Positions 17,746 through 27,478 of a stretch of DNA of 64,000 bases are shown one piece after another. A program made the position numbers and the translations under genes. The first letter of the stretch is position 1, and every line of letters starts with the position of its first letter. Origin of the DNA: CAVYXZ01 sp963772595 (GTDB lineage Bacteria; Chloroflexota; Anaerolineae; Aggregatilineales; Phototrophicaceae); the NCBI GenBank assembly GCA_963772595.1, contig CAVYXZ010000014.1:248001-312000 (forward strand), in the 5' to 3' direction. The notes beneath the pieces are model-generated. The model saw nothing but the letters and a program-made list of their open reading frames with translations, did not search any database and had not been told where the DNA came from.

Positions 17746-19710
17746 ATGGATAATCAAGTCGGGATGAACACAGGGGCGCTTGCATCATCCAGCATCAGTC
17801 ATCGAAGGCCTCTGGAGAAGTTCTTCGGGCGAGACTGGAAGATAGCGCTGATTTTTATTTTGCCCACGGTGATCATCATGGGCGTGTTGATTTTCGTCCC
17901 CTTCGTCAAAGCCATCCAGATGAGTACCACGTCGATGAACCTTCTGACTGGCGAGACGATGCAGGTTGGTCTGCGAAATTATACAAAGCTCTTCAGCAGC
18001 AGTGATTACCAGCAGGCCATCCAGAACACTATCCAGTTCACTGTCTGGTCGATCCTCATAAAGTTCATCATCGGCATGACCATCGCGCTGATCTTGAACA
18101 GTAAGCTGCCTTTTCGAAACATCCTGACTGGTGTGATGCTGCTGCCCTGGATTGTGCCTGAAATCGTGACCGCCCTGGCCTGGAAGAGCATTTACGACCC
18201 CTTGTTTGGTGCCCTGAACCCCATCTTATTGAGTCTGGGAGTTCTCCAGCAGCCACTGGGTTGGCTTTCTGACCCTAATTTAGCGATGCCCAGTGTCATC
18301 TCGGTCAATGTGTGGAAGGGGATCCCTTTCTACACCATACTCTTACTGGCTGGTCTCAAAGCCATTGACCGTGAACTGCTGGAAGCAGCGGAGGTGGACG
18401 GAGCTAACGTGGTCAAGCGTTTCCGGCACATCACCCTGCCAGGGATGCGTTTTGTCATCGTGGTTACTTTGTTGCTCTCGTTCATTTCTACGTTTAACAA
18501 TTTCGGTTTGATCTTCCTGATGACCGGGGGTGGACCGGGCGGCGCAACCAAAGTGTACTCGATCCTCGCCTGGGAGAAAGCCGTCGCGGGCATCCAACGG
18601 GGTCCCGGCGCGGCCATTGCCTTCAGTGTCGCCCCCTTGATGATGGTGATGATCTGGCTGTTGGCACGCTTCATGCGGCAGGATGAAGGTCGCGGCTTTG
18701 CTGAAAGAAAGGTCAGTATTGGGGATCGGCTTGCTAAATCAGGTGGGGCACTCCTGGGTATCCTTCTGGACCTGATCTTTTGGCCCGCCGAAATGATCCT
18801 GCATGGATTCGAAGCATTGTCCAAAGCGGTGCGCAGCCGACGACAGCCTGAGGACAGGGCACGGCCCATGTTTACGATGGCCCAGCGAGAGCGAACGAGC
18901 ATTGTCTTGCGAATTGTCATCTTGATTCCAATCATGATCTTTGTGCTGTTCCCCTTCTACTGGGTGATTATCACATCCTTCAAAACCACGCCGCAAATAT
19001 CGGAACGCATATCCCTTTTCTGGCCGACCCCCTGGACCACTGAACAATATCGGACGCTCTTGCAGGACACCCCTTTCTTAATCTGGTTCAAGAACACCAT
19101 CCTGGTAGCTGTGAGCAGCACGACAATTTCTGTCACTCTGGCTGCCCTGGGGGCCTATGCGCTGACACGCCTGAAGTTCCTGGGAGCAGGTTTGCTCACC
19201 ACCCTGCTGCTCATCACCTATCTGCTGCCGGGCACCCTGTTGTTTATCCCTCTGTATCAGATATTGTCTGACCTCGGCCTCTTCAACACCTATGGTGCTC
19301 TGATCCTCACCTATCCCACTTTCTTATTGCCCTTCGCTACCTGGGTGATGATCGGTTATTTCCGGGGCATTCCGGTGGATCTGGAGGAAGCCGCCATGAT
19401 CGACGGGGCCAGCCGCCTGCGTGCCTTCTGGCGAATTACCCTGCCATTGGCGATGCCTGGGCTGCTCTCGGTCACGCTGATTGCCTTCACGACTGCCTGG
19501 AACGAGTTCCTCTTCGCCTTTGTCTTCATTAACAGCGAGTCACTGCGAACCTTGCCGATTGGCTTGCAATCCATGATCGTGGGCGACATTTTGCCCTGGG
19601 GCAAGTTGATGGCAGCCTCATTGTTGATGGCGATCCCAGTCGTTGTTCTCTACACTTATGCTCAACGTTTCCTGGTCGAGGGTCTGACGCTCGGCGGTGT
19701 GAAGGGTTAA
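17746..19710 (+). CDS. Fused MalF-MalG-type ABC sugar permease (two permease domains in one polypeptide)
   Basis: The 654-residue protein contains two complete BPD_transp_1 units. The first (about 25-305) has WKIALIFILPTVIIMGVLIF at its start and the EAA loop EAAEVDGANVVKRFRHITLP. The second (about 385-654) has IVLRIVILIPIMIFVLFPFY and the EAA loop EEAAMIDGASRLRAFWRITL, ending LVEGLTLGGVKG as MalG homologues do. A linker of about 75 residues joins them and contains a hydrophobic stretch, LLGILLDLIFWPAEMIL. CUT1 permeases are usually two genes. The reading frame is intact and there is no internal stop, so the fusion looks genuine. No ATPase gene follows. A bidirectional terminator lies 22 bases downstream. 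Confidence 0.9.
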   Translation: MDNQVGMNTGALASSSISHRRPLEKFFGRDWKIALIFILPTVIIMGVLIFVPFVKAIQMSTTSMNLLTGETMQVGLRNYTKLFSSSDYQQAIQNTIQFTVWSILIKFIIGMTIALILNSKLPFRNILTGVMLLPWIVPEIVTALAWKSIYDPLFGALNPILLSLGVLQQPLGWLSDPNLAMPSVISVNVWKGIPFYTILLLAGLKAIDRELLEAAEVDGANVVKRFRHITLPGMRFVIVVTLLLSFISTFNNFGLIFLMTGGGPGGATKVYSILAWEKAVAGIQRGPGAAIAFSVAPLMMVMIWLLARFMRQDEGRGFAERKVSIGDRLAKSGGALLGILLDLIFWPAEMILHGFEALSKAVRSRRQPEDRARPMFTMAQRERTSIVLRIVILIPIMIFVLFPFYWVIITSFKTTPQISERISLFWPTPWTTEQYRTLLQDTPFLIWFKNTILVAVSSTTISVTLAALGAYALTRLKFLGAGLLTTLLLITYLLPGTLLFIPLYQILSDLGLFNTYGALILTYPTFLLPFATWVMIGYFRGIPVDLEEAAMIDGASRLRAFWRITLPLAMPGLLSVTLIAFTTAWNEFLFAFVFINSESLRTLPIGLQSMIVGDILPWGKLMAASLLMAIPVVVLYTYAQRFLVEGLTLGGVKG

Positions 19711-19731
19711 GTATCCCAGCAAAATGAATCA

Positions 19732-19763
19732 AAAAAGCGGCGGTCAAGGTGACTGCCGCTTTT
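19732..19763. terminator. Bidirectional rho-independent terminator
   Basis: AAAAGCGGCGGTCA and TGACTGCCGCTTTT form a long, nearly perfect stem with A and T runs on the outer sides. It lies between the convergent permease and enolase-superfamily genes and could end transcription from both sides. Confidence 0.85.
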
Positions 19764-19783
19764 CATTTGCTTCAACGCAGGAA

Positions 19784-20947
19784 CTAATCGAAGTAGGTAT
19801 CACCGTTCCACAGCAGCTTCTTCGCCGCCGCGTCGTTGAGTTCCACGCCGATGCCCGGACGCTCCGAGACGGTCATCAGGCCATCGTGAACGAAGGGCTT
19901 ATCACCATCGCAGAGGTCGTTCCACCAGGGAATATCGCGCGCATGGAATTCCAGGAACAGGAAATTCGGCACCGCCGCCATGATGTGGCAGGAGGCCATC
20001 ATCCCCAGCGGCGATGAGACGTTGTGCGGCGCGATGGGGATGTAGTGCGCGTCGGCAATGTCGGCGATACGCTTACCCTCGGCGATTCCGCCAGCCTTTG
20101 CCATGTCGGGCATGATGACATCCACCGCGTTCTTGGCGAACATATTGATAAATTCGAAGCGTGTGTACTGGTTCTCACCGCTGCAAATGATCGTGCTGCT
20201 GGAGGCCTTCACCTGAGCCAGCGCGTCGATATTTTCTGCCGGGACCGGTTCCTCCAGCCACATCAGGCGCAGCGGTTCAACTGCCCGCGCCAGCGTGATC
20301 GCCGAGGGCAGATCAAACTGACCGTGACAATCAATCGCCAGATCCACTTCGTAGCCAATCGCGTCGCGCACACCCTCGATCAGGTCGATGACATGGCTCA
20401 TCTCTTTCGCGCCGACGGTCCAGTTGTAGGGGTCGAGCTTGCCGATACCCGTATGGTCCACATCAAACTTGACCGCGCCAAAACCTTCACTCACGGCTTC
20501 CAACGCCTTCTCACCATAGGCCTGAGGGGTTTCCTCTTCGCCTGCGTGCAAGTCGGCATAGAGGCGAATCTCATCGCGGAATTTGCCGCCGAGCAGCTTA
20601 TACACCGGCACGCCGAGCGCCTTGCCGACGATGTCGTAGAGCGCGTTGTCGATCCCGGTGAGCGCGAAGATCAGCGGCGCATGGCTGGAGCCGCCATAAC
20701 GCCCGCCCCGGCGCAATTTCTCATAAAGCTTATTGATATTAAAAGGGTCCTCGCCGATCAGGCGGGACTTCATCGCCAGGATCGCCTGCTTGGTGGCAAA
20801 ACCGGAGTAGCCCGGCCCGCCGGAGTTGCACTCCCCCGTACCGACGATGCCCTCATCGGTGTAGATGCGGACAAAAGTCCAGACACTGCCCCCACTGTGG
20901 GCTTCTTGCCGTCCGATCACACAAGCCTGCACATCTGTAATTTTCAT
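19784..20947 (-). CDS. Mandelate racemase / muconate lactonizing enzyme family protein
   Basis: This enolase-superfamily enzyme is probably an acid-sugar dehydratase. The N-terminal cap is MKITDVQACVIGRQEA. The barrel has AVKFDVDH, metal ligands in DLAIDCHGQFD, LMWLEEPVP and ICSGENQYTR, then PDMAKAGGIAEG and a general-base type His in IAPHNVSSPLG. The start at 20947 gives 387 residues and a normal N-terminus; a start at 21010 would add 21 unlike residues. Reaction specificity cannot be read from motifs, though galactonate-, arabinonate- or related dehydratases are plausible. It would feed a 2-keto-3-deoxy acid to a lyase such as the one at 12117; that link is inference. Confidence 0.85.
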   Translation of the reverse strand: MKITDVQACVIGRQEAHSGGSVWTFVRIYTDEGIVGTGECNSGGPGYSGFATKQAILAMKSRLIGEDPFNINKLYEKLRRGGRYGGSSHAPLIFALTGIDNALYDIVGKALGVPVYKLLGGKFRDEIRLYADLHAGEEETPQAYGEKALEAVSEGFGAVKFDVDHTGIGKLDPYNWTVGAKEMSHVIDLIEGVRDAIGYEVDLAIDCHGQFDLPSAITLARAVEPLRLMWLEEPVPAENIDALAQVKASSSTIICSGENQYTRFEFINMFAKNAVDVIMPDMAKAGGIAEGKRIADIADAHYIPIAPHNVSSPLGMMASCHIMAAVPNFLFLEFHARDIPWWNDLCDGDKPFVHDGLMTVSERPGIGVELNDAAAKKLLWNGDTYFD

Positions 20948-21068
20948 AATGAATCTTTTCGTCCTGTCAAATAGCGAATAAGTCAAGCCTACTCGTATGA
21001 ATTCCGTCATGCAAGGTCCAGTGACTACCGGCAGGCCGGATTTCTACAAGCCTTTGCAGAATATGGTC

Positions 21069-21719
21069 TCATTGGCCCTGACTTTCGTACTCGGCCAGTT
21101 CCGCTTCGGGGATGTAGCGGCGAATTACCTGCCAGGTACCCCAGTTGACGATGAGCACTGAAAGTGAGATCAGGCCCAACAGCCAGACAAACACGGGGAG
21201 CGCCAGCGCGAACACCGGCGGCAGCAGCGCACCGATCAGGATGCCGATGGAACGCAGCGGATGCGCGAAAGCCAGCTTGAAGGACAGTTCGATGATCCGC
21301 CGCAGCGAAAGCTCGGATATGACCAGCAGCGACCAGACATAGAGATTCACCAGCAGGAGCAGCAGGGCAACAAACAGGGTCACGCTGCGCGAGAGGAGCG
21401 CTAGCGGATTAAGCAGCTCCATCTGGTTGAGAATCAGCATATTGGCATAAACGAGTGCGGCGACGGCGAGGTCTATCAGGCCGACCAGGCTGGCTTTCCA
21501 CCATAAGCGGCGGATCGCGCTAAAGAAATCCGTGAAGAATTCCGGCTGTTTCCCCCGCACCCACAGCGACATCACCTGAAACAAGCCGACTGTTCCCAGG
21601 GGGATGGTCACAAGCGGTATCGCCAGCACCAACCAGGCAAGATTAGCGAGAAAAAACGTGCTTGGGCGTTCGAAACGCTCAAACAGGCCGCCACCTCCAT
21701 CTATGAATTGACCTGCCAA
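21069..21719 (-). CDS. YesL-like (DUF624) membrane protein
   Basis: This 216-residue protein has five or six hydrophobic segments, starting with FFLANLAWLVLAIPLVTIPL. The family-type sequence FTDFFSAIRRLWWKASLVGL follows. YesL-family proteins accompany plant-polysaccharide and sugar ABC loci, but their role is not established. The start TTG 21717-21719 was chosen because GAGGAG lies 5 bases upstream. The longer frame starting at 21800 would add 27 residues with no membrane character. It is divergent from the GH106-like and GH51 genes, which fits a shared glycan-use locus. Confidence 0.75.
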   Translation of the reverse strand: MAGQFIDGGGGLFERFERPSTFFLANLAWLVLAIPLVTIPLGTVGLFQVMSLWVRGKQPEFFTDFFSAIRRLWWKASLVGLIDLAVAALVYANMLILNQMELLNPLALLSRSVTLFVALLLLLVNLYVWSLLVISELSLRRIIELSFKLAFAHPLRSIGILIGALLPPVFALALPVFVWLLGLISLSVLIVNWGTWQVIRRYIPEAELAEYESQGQ

Positions 21720-21843
21720 GCCGTCTCCTCTCAAATGCCCAGACCGATCAGGGAGATTGTAGGCAGATGCAGTTGAGAATGCAACCGAGAGCCGAGCCAT
21801 GTTAGAATGAATTCTATATCAGCCTACAGACTGGCAGGTCCCG

Positions 21844-23731
21844 ATGACCGACCTCACCCTCCCGCAAGCATGGCAGCATCCCCCGCACGAGTTTTCGCTG
21901 GCCCCCTTCTGGTTCTGGAATGACGATCTGCAAGAGGCGGAGATCCTGCGCCAGCTCGACGAATTCCAGGCCCACGCGGTTCACGCTTTTGTGCTGCATC
22001 CGCGTGTCGGTCTGCCGCGTCACCTGGGCTGGATGAGCCGGGCGCTGCTGGACAAGATGGGCTTCGCCATCGAAGCGGCGAAAAAACGGGGGATGTGGGT
22101 CATCCTCTATGACGAAGGCATGTACCCCAGCGGCTCCTCGTCGGGTCAGGTTGTGGCGGAAAATTCAGCGTATCAATGCCGGGGCATGGTGCGGATCAAC
22201 CTGGATAGCGCCCAGCCCAACAGCGTCGAGCAGGGTGTCCGAATCAACTCCAAACGCGAATGTGACCTGACGCCGGAGCAAAGCTTGATCGCCAAAGTCA
22301 TGTACAAGGGGCAGCGCTACGCCATTGTGGACCGGCCTATCGATTCGGTGATCCGGGGCCTGCATTTCCTTAATGAAGACACCGATTCGCCGCCCGAAGA
22401 CAGCCCGCCCGCTGCTGACCTGCTTAACCCCGACGCGGTCGCCTGCTTTGTGCGCCTGGTGTATGACCGTTTCTACCAGGAATTCGGCCAACACTTCGGG
22501 GAGACGATTCAGGCCATCTTTACCGACGAACCGATGCTGCTGGGACGACCCCGTGAGCGCGACTTAATGCCCAGCACGCGCGGTCTTATGGCGCACGTGA
22601 ACGCTATCCTCGGCTATGATTTCCAGCCCAATCTCCCGGCGCTATGGGACGAAGATGCCCTACCCAGCATTCACGACGAATTTCGAACGGGCGGTTGAGC
22701 AGCGCCTTCATGTCACCTACTACACGCAGCTTCATGACTGGTGCGAGGCGCATCATATCGCGCTCACCGGCCACCCTGCCGAACCAGACGCGACTCGTTC
22801 GGAACGTTTCTTTCACATTCCCGGTCAGGACATCGTCTGGCGTTACATCGAGCCGGACAAAGACTCAGCGCTGGAGGGCCGCCAATCGACCCAGGCTAAA
22901 GCGGCGGCTTCGGCGATGGTTCACGGGGGACGACGGCGCAACGCCAACGAGTTCTGCGGGGCTTATGGGCCGGAACTCAGCTTCGACGAGATGCGCTGGC
23001 TGGCGAACTGGCTGCTGCTGCGCGGCTGCAATCTGCTCATTCCTCACGCCTTTTACTATTCGGTGCGCGGCCCGCGCCGACACGAACGCCCGCCGGACCT
23101 GGGCCTTTCTGCACCCTGGTGGGGGGAGGATTTCACGCGCTTTGCCACCGTCTGCGCGCAGTTGTCCTGGCTCAATACCGACAGCGACCATCACTGCGAC
23201 GTCGCCATCCTGGGTGAGCATCATCGCCTGCCCTGGCGCGCTGCCAAAGCCTGCTTCGAACAGCAGATCGACTTCAACTACCTGGATACGGATGATCTGC
23301 TCACGCGATCTACGATCAGCGATGCGGGCATTGGCGTGGGCGCGCAAAGCTATAAGGTGCTGGTGATCAACTCGAAGCTTACCGCTGACATTCAACCCAA
23401 ACTGGACGAAGCGGCAAACCAAATCAGCGTGATCTACTGGACCGACGACAGCGAGGCCTGTGTGCAGCAACTGCGGCAGCTGATCCCGCCGGTCGTCAAG
23501 ATTTCGCCCCGCTGTCCCGGTCTACGGCTGCGCTATGTGTCCAAAGACGGTCTGGACTGGATCATCCTCTTTAATGAAGTGAAGGACAGCGCGGACCTGG
23601 AACTCGAATTCAGCACGGGCAGTCGCTATGATCTCATCGATCCCTTCTCAGGCGCGGTCAGCCCGTTTGAAGGTCATCTTTATCTGGCAGGTCATGACCT
23701 GCGCATACTGGTTACGGAAAGGACCTCATGA
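21844..23731 (+). CDS. GH106-like glycoside hydrolase (alpha-L-rhamnosidase-like), frameshifted
   Basis: The N-terminus has APFWFWNDDLQEAEILRQLD, HAFVLHPRVGLP and GMWVILYDEGMYPSGSSSGQ, the pattern of GH106-type rhamnosidases and relatives. IFTDEPMLLGRPRERD holds a probable catalytic Glu. The frame slips between about 22650 and 22690, after which AYGPELSFDEMRWLANWLLL, RGCNLLIPHAFYYSVRGPR and LGLSAPWWGEDF continue the family. Corrected length is about 628 residues. No signal peptide is seen, so it is probably cytosolic and acts on imported oligosaccharides. The stop overlaps the GH51 start (ATGA), so the two are coupled. The exact substrate is unproven. Confidence 0.75.
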
Positions 23732-25223
23732 ACACCCTCAAGATTGATGCCGCCGCCGGGCAGCATAAGATTAATCGTCACATCTACGGACACTTTGCCG
23801 AACATCTCGGACGCTGCATTTACGATGGTATCTGGGTCGGCGAGGACTCGGCCATCCCCAATACACGCGGTATCCGCAATGACGTTGTAGAGGCGCTGCG
23901 CAAGATCAAGGTGCCTAATCTGCGCTGGCCGGGCGGCTGCTTTGCCGATGTCTACCACTGGGAAGACGGCATCGGCCCACGCGAGAGCCGACCGCGCAGG
24001 GTCAACATGTGGGGTGACGTGGCCGAAAATAACCACTTCGGCACCCACGAATTCATGGACCTCTGCGATCAGCTCGGCTGCGAGCCGTATATCGCGGTCA
24101 ATGTTGGCAGCGGCAGCGTGCGTGAGATGCAGGCCTGGCTGGAATACATGACCTACTACGGCGACAGCACGCTGGCTGAGCGCCGCCGCGAGAACGGACG
24201 CGCCGAACCCTGGCAAATTCCTTACCTGGGGATCGGCAACGAAAACTGGGGCTGCGGCGGGCAGATGACGCCGGAATACTACGGCGACCTCTACTGCCAG
24301 TACCAGGATTACGTCCAGCAATACGGCGATCAGCCGATGATGAAGATCGCCAGCGGCTACGGCGGCAACGACACCGACGGCTCTGGCCTGGATCGCCTCT
24401 TAAATCAGATCATGAACCGCCAGCGACCGGTCCGGACCGATGGCGTGAGCCTGCACTACTACGTCTATCTGCCCAATAAGAGCGAGCATTCCGCCACACA
24501 GTTTGACGAAGCGAAGTGGTTCGAGGTGCTTCAGGGCGCGGATCAAATTGGCGAGGCGGTCAAGAACCACATCGAGGTGCTGGATCGCTATGACCCGGAA
24601 AACCATATCTGGCTGATTGTGGACGAATGGGGTGCGTGGTATCCTGCCGAACCAGGGACGAACCCGCGCTTTCTCTACCAGCAGAACTCACTGCGCGATG
24701 CCGTTGTCGCCGCCGTGACCCTGCACCACTTCAATGCCCACTGCGAGCGCGTGCAGATGGCGAACATTGCCCAGACAGTGAACGTAATCCAGGCCATGAT
24801 TCTCACGCAGGGCGAGCAAATGCTGACGACCCCGACCTATCACGTTTTCGACATGTTCCAGGGACATCAGGACGCGACCCTGCTGCCACTGGAAATGAAC
24901 TGTGAGAGCTATACGCTGGGCAACGAGACCCTGCCCGGCCTGAGCGCATCGGCATCACGCAGCGACTCCGGCGAGATTTTGCTGACACTTGTGCAATCTC
25001 AACCCCAGCAGCGCAGCCAGCCTGGATTGCGAGATTCAGAATTTTGACATTTCAAACGTTGTCCGGGCGTGTGCTCACCCATGACGAGATGACGGCCCAC
25101 AATACCTTTGACCTGCCGGACCGTGTGGCACCCGCTGCGTTTAGCGGTGCAAGCCTCGGCGCGAATGGCAACCTGCATATCGACCTGCCCGCTGCATCAG
25201 TCGTCGCGCTCACGATCATTTGA
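23728..25223 (+). CDS. Alpha-N-arabinofuranosidase, GH51 (frameshifted near the 3' end)
   Basis: The enzyme releases arabinofuranose from arabino-oligosaccharides. Motifs are IYGHFAEHLGRCIYDGIWVG, NLRWPGGCFADVYHWEDGIG, acid/base Glu172 in GIGNENWGCGG, and the nucleophile Glu in LIVDEWGAWY. Breaks near 25005 and near 25060 shift the frame. Reading on gives HDEMTAHNTFDLP and the C-terminal SVVALTII ending at TGA 25221-25223, about 498 residues, normal for GH51. Without correction the protein would stop at 25047. No signal peptide is present. It is translationally coupled to the GH106-like gene. The 3' end overlaps the convergent CBS gene by 27 bases. Confidence 0.9.
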
Positions 25224-25691
25224 TGCGGCTGTAGGTATATCCATCGAGCGTTCGCGTGTCATGACCTGCATGAAGGCGATCAGGATATCCGAAGTGGTCA
25301 GGATACCAATCAGGGTTTCACTGCGCATGACCGGCAGGCAGTTGATGTGATTGCTCAACATCAGGCGAGCAGCTTCGGTGACCGGGGAATCCGGTTCAAC
25401 GATAATCGGCGCGGGTGTCATCACGGTGCGCACCCGCAGCCGATGGGTGAGTTCATTTTCCTGCCAGCCCTCGCTCAAAAGATAGGGGGAATGCAGCGCG
25501 GTGCGGCAGTCACGGTCGCTTAGAATCCCTACCAGGTGCCCGTCATAGCCGGTCACTGGCAAATGGTGACAACCCACCGCTTCCATCAAGGCTATTGCCT
25601 CGCGCAGGGTCTGATCCTGGTTAATGGTGACTGGTTTGGGAGTCATAATATCATGGACGTTCATACCCTGCTCCAGTAGATCGAACCTCAA
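25197..25691 (-). CDS. CBS-domain pair protein
   Basis: This 164-residue protein has two CBS motifs, the first near MTPKPVTINQDQTLREAIAL and VTGYDGHLVGILSDRD. The second is around VMTPAPIIVEPDSPVTEAAR and LPVMRSETLIGILTTSDILI. CBS pairs commonly bind adenosine nucleotides and sense energy state. It overlaps the preceding CBS gene by 4 bases and lies downstream of the histidine kinase on the same strand. The group recalls hypoxia/DosR-type loci in which CBS proteins accompany a GAF sensor kinase. Direct function is unknown. Confidence 0.88.
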   Translation of the reverse strand: MRFDLLEQGMNVHDIMTPKPVTINQDQTLREAIALMEAVGCHHLPVTGYDGHLVGILSDRDCRTALHSPYLLSEGWQENELTHRLRVRTVMTPAPIIVEPDSPVTEAARLMLSNHINCLPVMRSETLIGILTTSDILIAFMQVMTRERSMDIPTAASNDRERDD

Positions 25692-26137
25692 GTGCTCTGG
25701 ACGGTCGCCAACGCAGTCGCGCGCGAAGTCACCAGCATACGGAAAATGTCCGATTCAGTAATCATCCCGACGACAAGCCCGGCTTCATCGACCACCGGCA
25801 GACCGCTGATTTTGTGTTTCAGCATCACTTCGGCCACATCAATCATAGAATTGTCCGGGTGTACAGTTCGCACATGGCGCGTCATGACCTTCTCGACGGT
25901 CAACTGCGCCCAAAGGTAGTTGAGTTCCCAGATGCTCAGCGTTGTGGCGTCCGAAGGACTGGCCTCGCGCACATCGCCAATGGTAATAATCCCCAGCAGC
26001 TTGCCTTCATCTACCACCGGCAGGCGTCTAATCTGGTGATCTTTCATCAGCATATGTGCTTTACTGAGGGGTAAGTCCGGTCTCGCCATCACGACCGGAG
26101 ACGACATCCAATCCTTAACCAGTGCGTTCTCCAGCAT
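25688..26137 (-). CDS. CBS-domain pair protein
   Basis: This 149-residue protein has two CBS units: DWMSSPVVMARPDLPLSKAH with LPVVDEGKLLGIITIGDVRE, and VMTRHVRTVHPDNSMIDVAE with LPVVDEAGLVVGMITESDIF. ATG at 26135-26137 was chosen because AAGGAG lies 9 bases upstream; a start at 26182 would add 15 residues and lacks a ribosome site. It is the first of two tandem CBS genes, 118 bases after the histidine kinase gene. It probably senses a nucleotide ligand. Confidence 0.85.
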   Translation of the reverse strand: MLENALVKDWMSSPVVMARPDLPLSKAHMLMKDHQIRRLPVVDEGKLLGIITIGDVREASPSDATTLSIWELNYLWAQLTVEKVMTRHVRTVHPDNSMIDVAEVMLKHKISGLPVVDEAGLVVGMITESDIFRMLVTSRATALATVQST

Positions 26138-26255
26138 GGCCGCTTTCTCCTTAGAACTCATGCGATACTTAATGAGTACCATGAGTTGGCGGCTGGCCCT
26201 AATGAGCTATGACAGGGTTTATCGGTGATGGTTATCGTTCAAGCGCCTATGACCT

Positions 26256-27404
26256 TCAAGGAAAGGCCTTAGCGGGGATCGTGACGGTCAGAGTCGTGCC
26301 TTTGCCCAGCTCGGAATCGATCTTCACGTGCCCGCCGTACATGTGGGCGCGCTGCGCCATATTGCGCAGGCCCAGGCCATCGGCTTTGCGGGCCTCGTCC
26401 ATGTCGAAGCCCTTGCCGTCGTCCGTTATGGTGATCTGGAATCGTTCCGTGTCCTGCTGAGTTGTGATCGTAACGCAGTTTGCATCCGAATGACGGACCG
26501 CATTGCTGAGCGCCTCGTAGGTGATCTGGCAGATTCCGTCAAAGGTGGGCGGCGCGAAAGGCGGTGTGACATCGGGCGCGTCGATCTCGATCAGCATATT
26601 TCGGGGGATATACAGGCGGTGCAGCATATCCTGCAAACTCTCCCGAATCGTCCGGGCATGGACCGATTTGAGATCCAGAATGTAGTGCCGGATGTCTTCA
26701 ATCACCTGGTTCAGGTTGGTGATAATCTTGCTCATATCCTCGTCACGCACGTTGCCAGTGACGCGCATCAGGTCCAGATGCATACCAATCGCATAGAGCG
26801 ACTGGATTACTCCATCGTGCAGTTCCATGCCGATGCGCTCGCGCTCCTCCAGCATCCGCACCCGGCTCTGCTCGCGGCTCAACTGCGCCCCGGCGATTGC
26901 CAGCGCGGCGTATCCGGCCATGGTCTCGACCAACCACTCGTCAGCCTCGTCAAAGGGCTGCCCATCATAGCGGTCAGTCAGGTAGAGCATCCCAAAAAGC
27001 TGGCTGCCCACCTGGATCGGCACACCCAGCAGGGACTCCATCTGCGGATGTCCTTCCGGGAAACCGACAGAACGCGGATCATCGGCCATGTGCGCCAGCC
27101 GCAGATTCTGCCGCTCGCGCATAATGACGCCCAGCAGACCGCGTCCGACCGGAAGATGTGCCACCCGGCGAATCTCTTCGTCGGTCATGCCGGAGACTTT
27201 GAAATGTTGCAAACCGCCGCGGCCATCGGGCACCCCCAGGGCCGCGTAATGTGCCCCGACCAGTTCGCGCGAAACCTTCGCAATCCGTTCGAGGACCTCG
27301 GATTCCGTACCGGCCTCAGCCGCATACATCACCGCCGAGACGATGGTCTGAAGGGTGCTCAACACATCCGATACCGATTTTCCAGGAGAATCATCACTGT
27401 TCAT
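26256..27404 (-). CDS. GAF-domain sensor histidine kinase, NarL-system type
   Basis: This is a cytosolic two-component sensor of 382 residues with no membrane segments. A GAF domain spans about 30-170 (YAALGVPDGRGGLQHFKVSG ... SLLGVPIQVGSQLFGMLYLT). A HisKA_3 dimerisation region follows, with phospho-acceptor His196 in ERERIGMELHDGVIQSLYAI. The HATPase domain has N-box ALSNAVRHSDA, G1 DDGKGFD and G2 GLGLRNMAQRA. The layout matches DevS/LiaS-type kinases. Its partner is the divergent response regulator at 27479. Ligand (redox, gas or small molecule) is unknown. Confidence 0.92.
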   Translation of the reverse strand: MNSDDSPGKSVSDVLSTLQTIVSAVMYAAEAGTESEVLERIAKVSRELVGAHYAALGVPDGRGGLQHFKVSGMTDEEIRRVAHLPVGRGLLGVIMRERQNLRLAHMADDPRSVGFPEGHPQMESLLGVPIQVGSQLFGMLYLTDRYDGQPFDEADEWLVETMAGYAALAIAGAQLSREQSRVRMLEERERIGMELHDGVIQSLYAIGMHLDLMRVTGNVRDEDMSKIITNLNQVIEDIRHYILDLKSVHARTIRESLQDMLHRLYIPRNMLIEIDAPDVTPPFAPPTFDGICQITYEALSNAVRHSDANCVTITTQQDTERFQITITDDGKGFDMDEARKADGLGLRNMAQRAHMYGGHVKIDSELGKGTTLTVTIPAKAFP

Positions 27405-27449
27405 TCGCTTCTAGCCAGCTATATAATAGGAAACTAGGGTTAGAAGCGA
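27405..27449. promoter_or_regulatory. Inverted repeat in the kinase/regulator divergent promoter
   Basis: Perfect 9-bp arms TCGCTTCTA (27405-27413) and TAGAAGCGA (27441-27449) are separated by 27 bases of AT-rich DNA containing TATAAT. The arms start 36 bases apart. The symmetry and position suggest two sites for a response regulator dimer, probably the product of 27479. Confidence 0.5.
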
Positions 27450-27478
27450 TTATATCATTTGAACACGAAGGATAGAAG

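Noticed and set aside
21803..21816. Palindrome TAGAATGAATTCTA as operator of the GH106-like gene
   Set aside because: Short, AT-rich and found once; it may only be part of a promoter. Too weak to list as a site.
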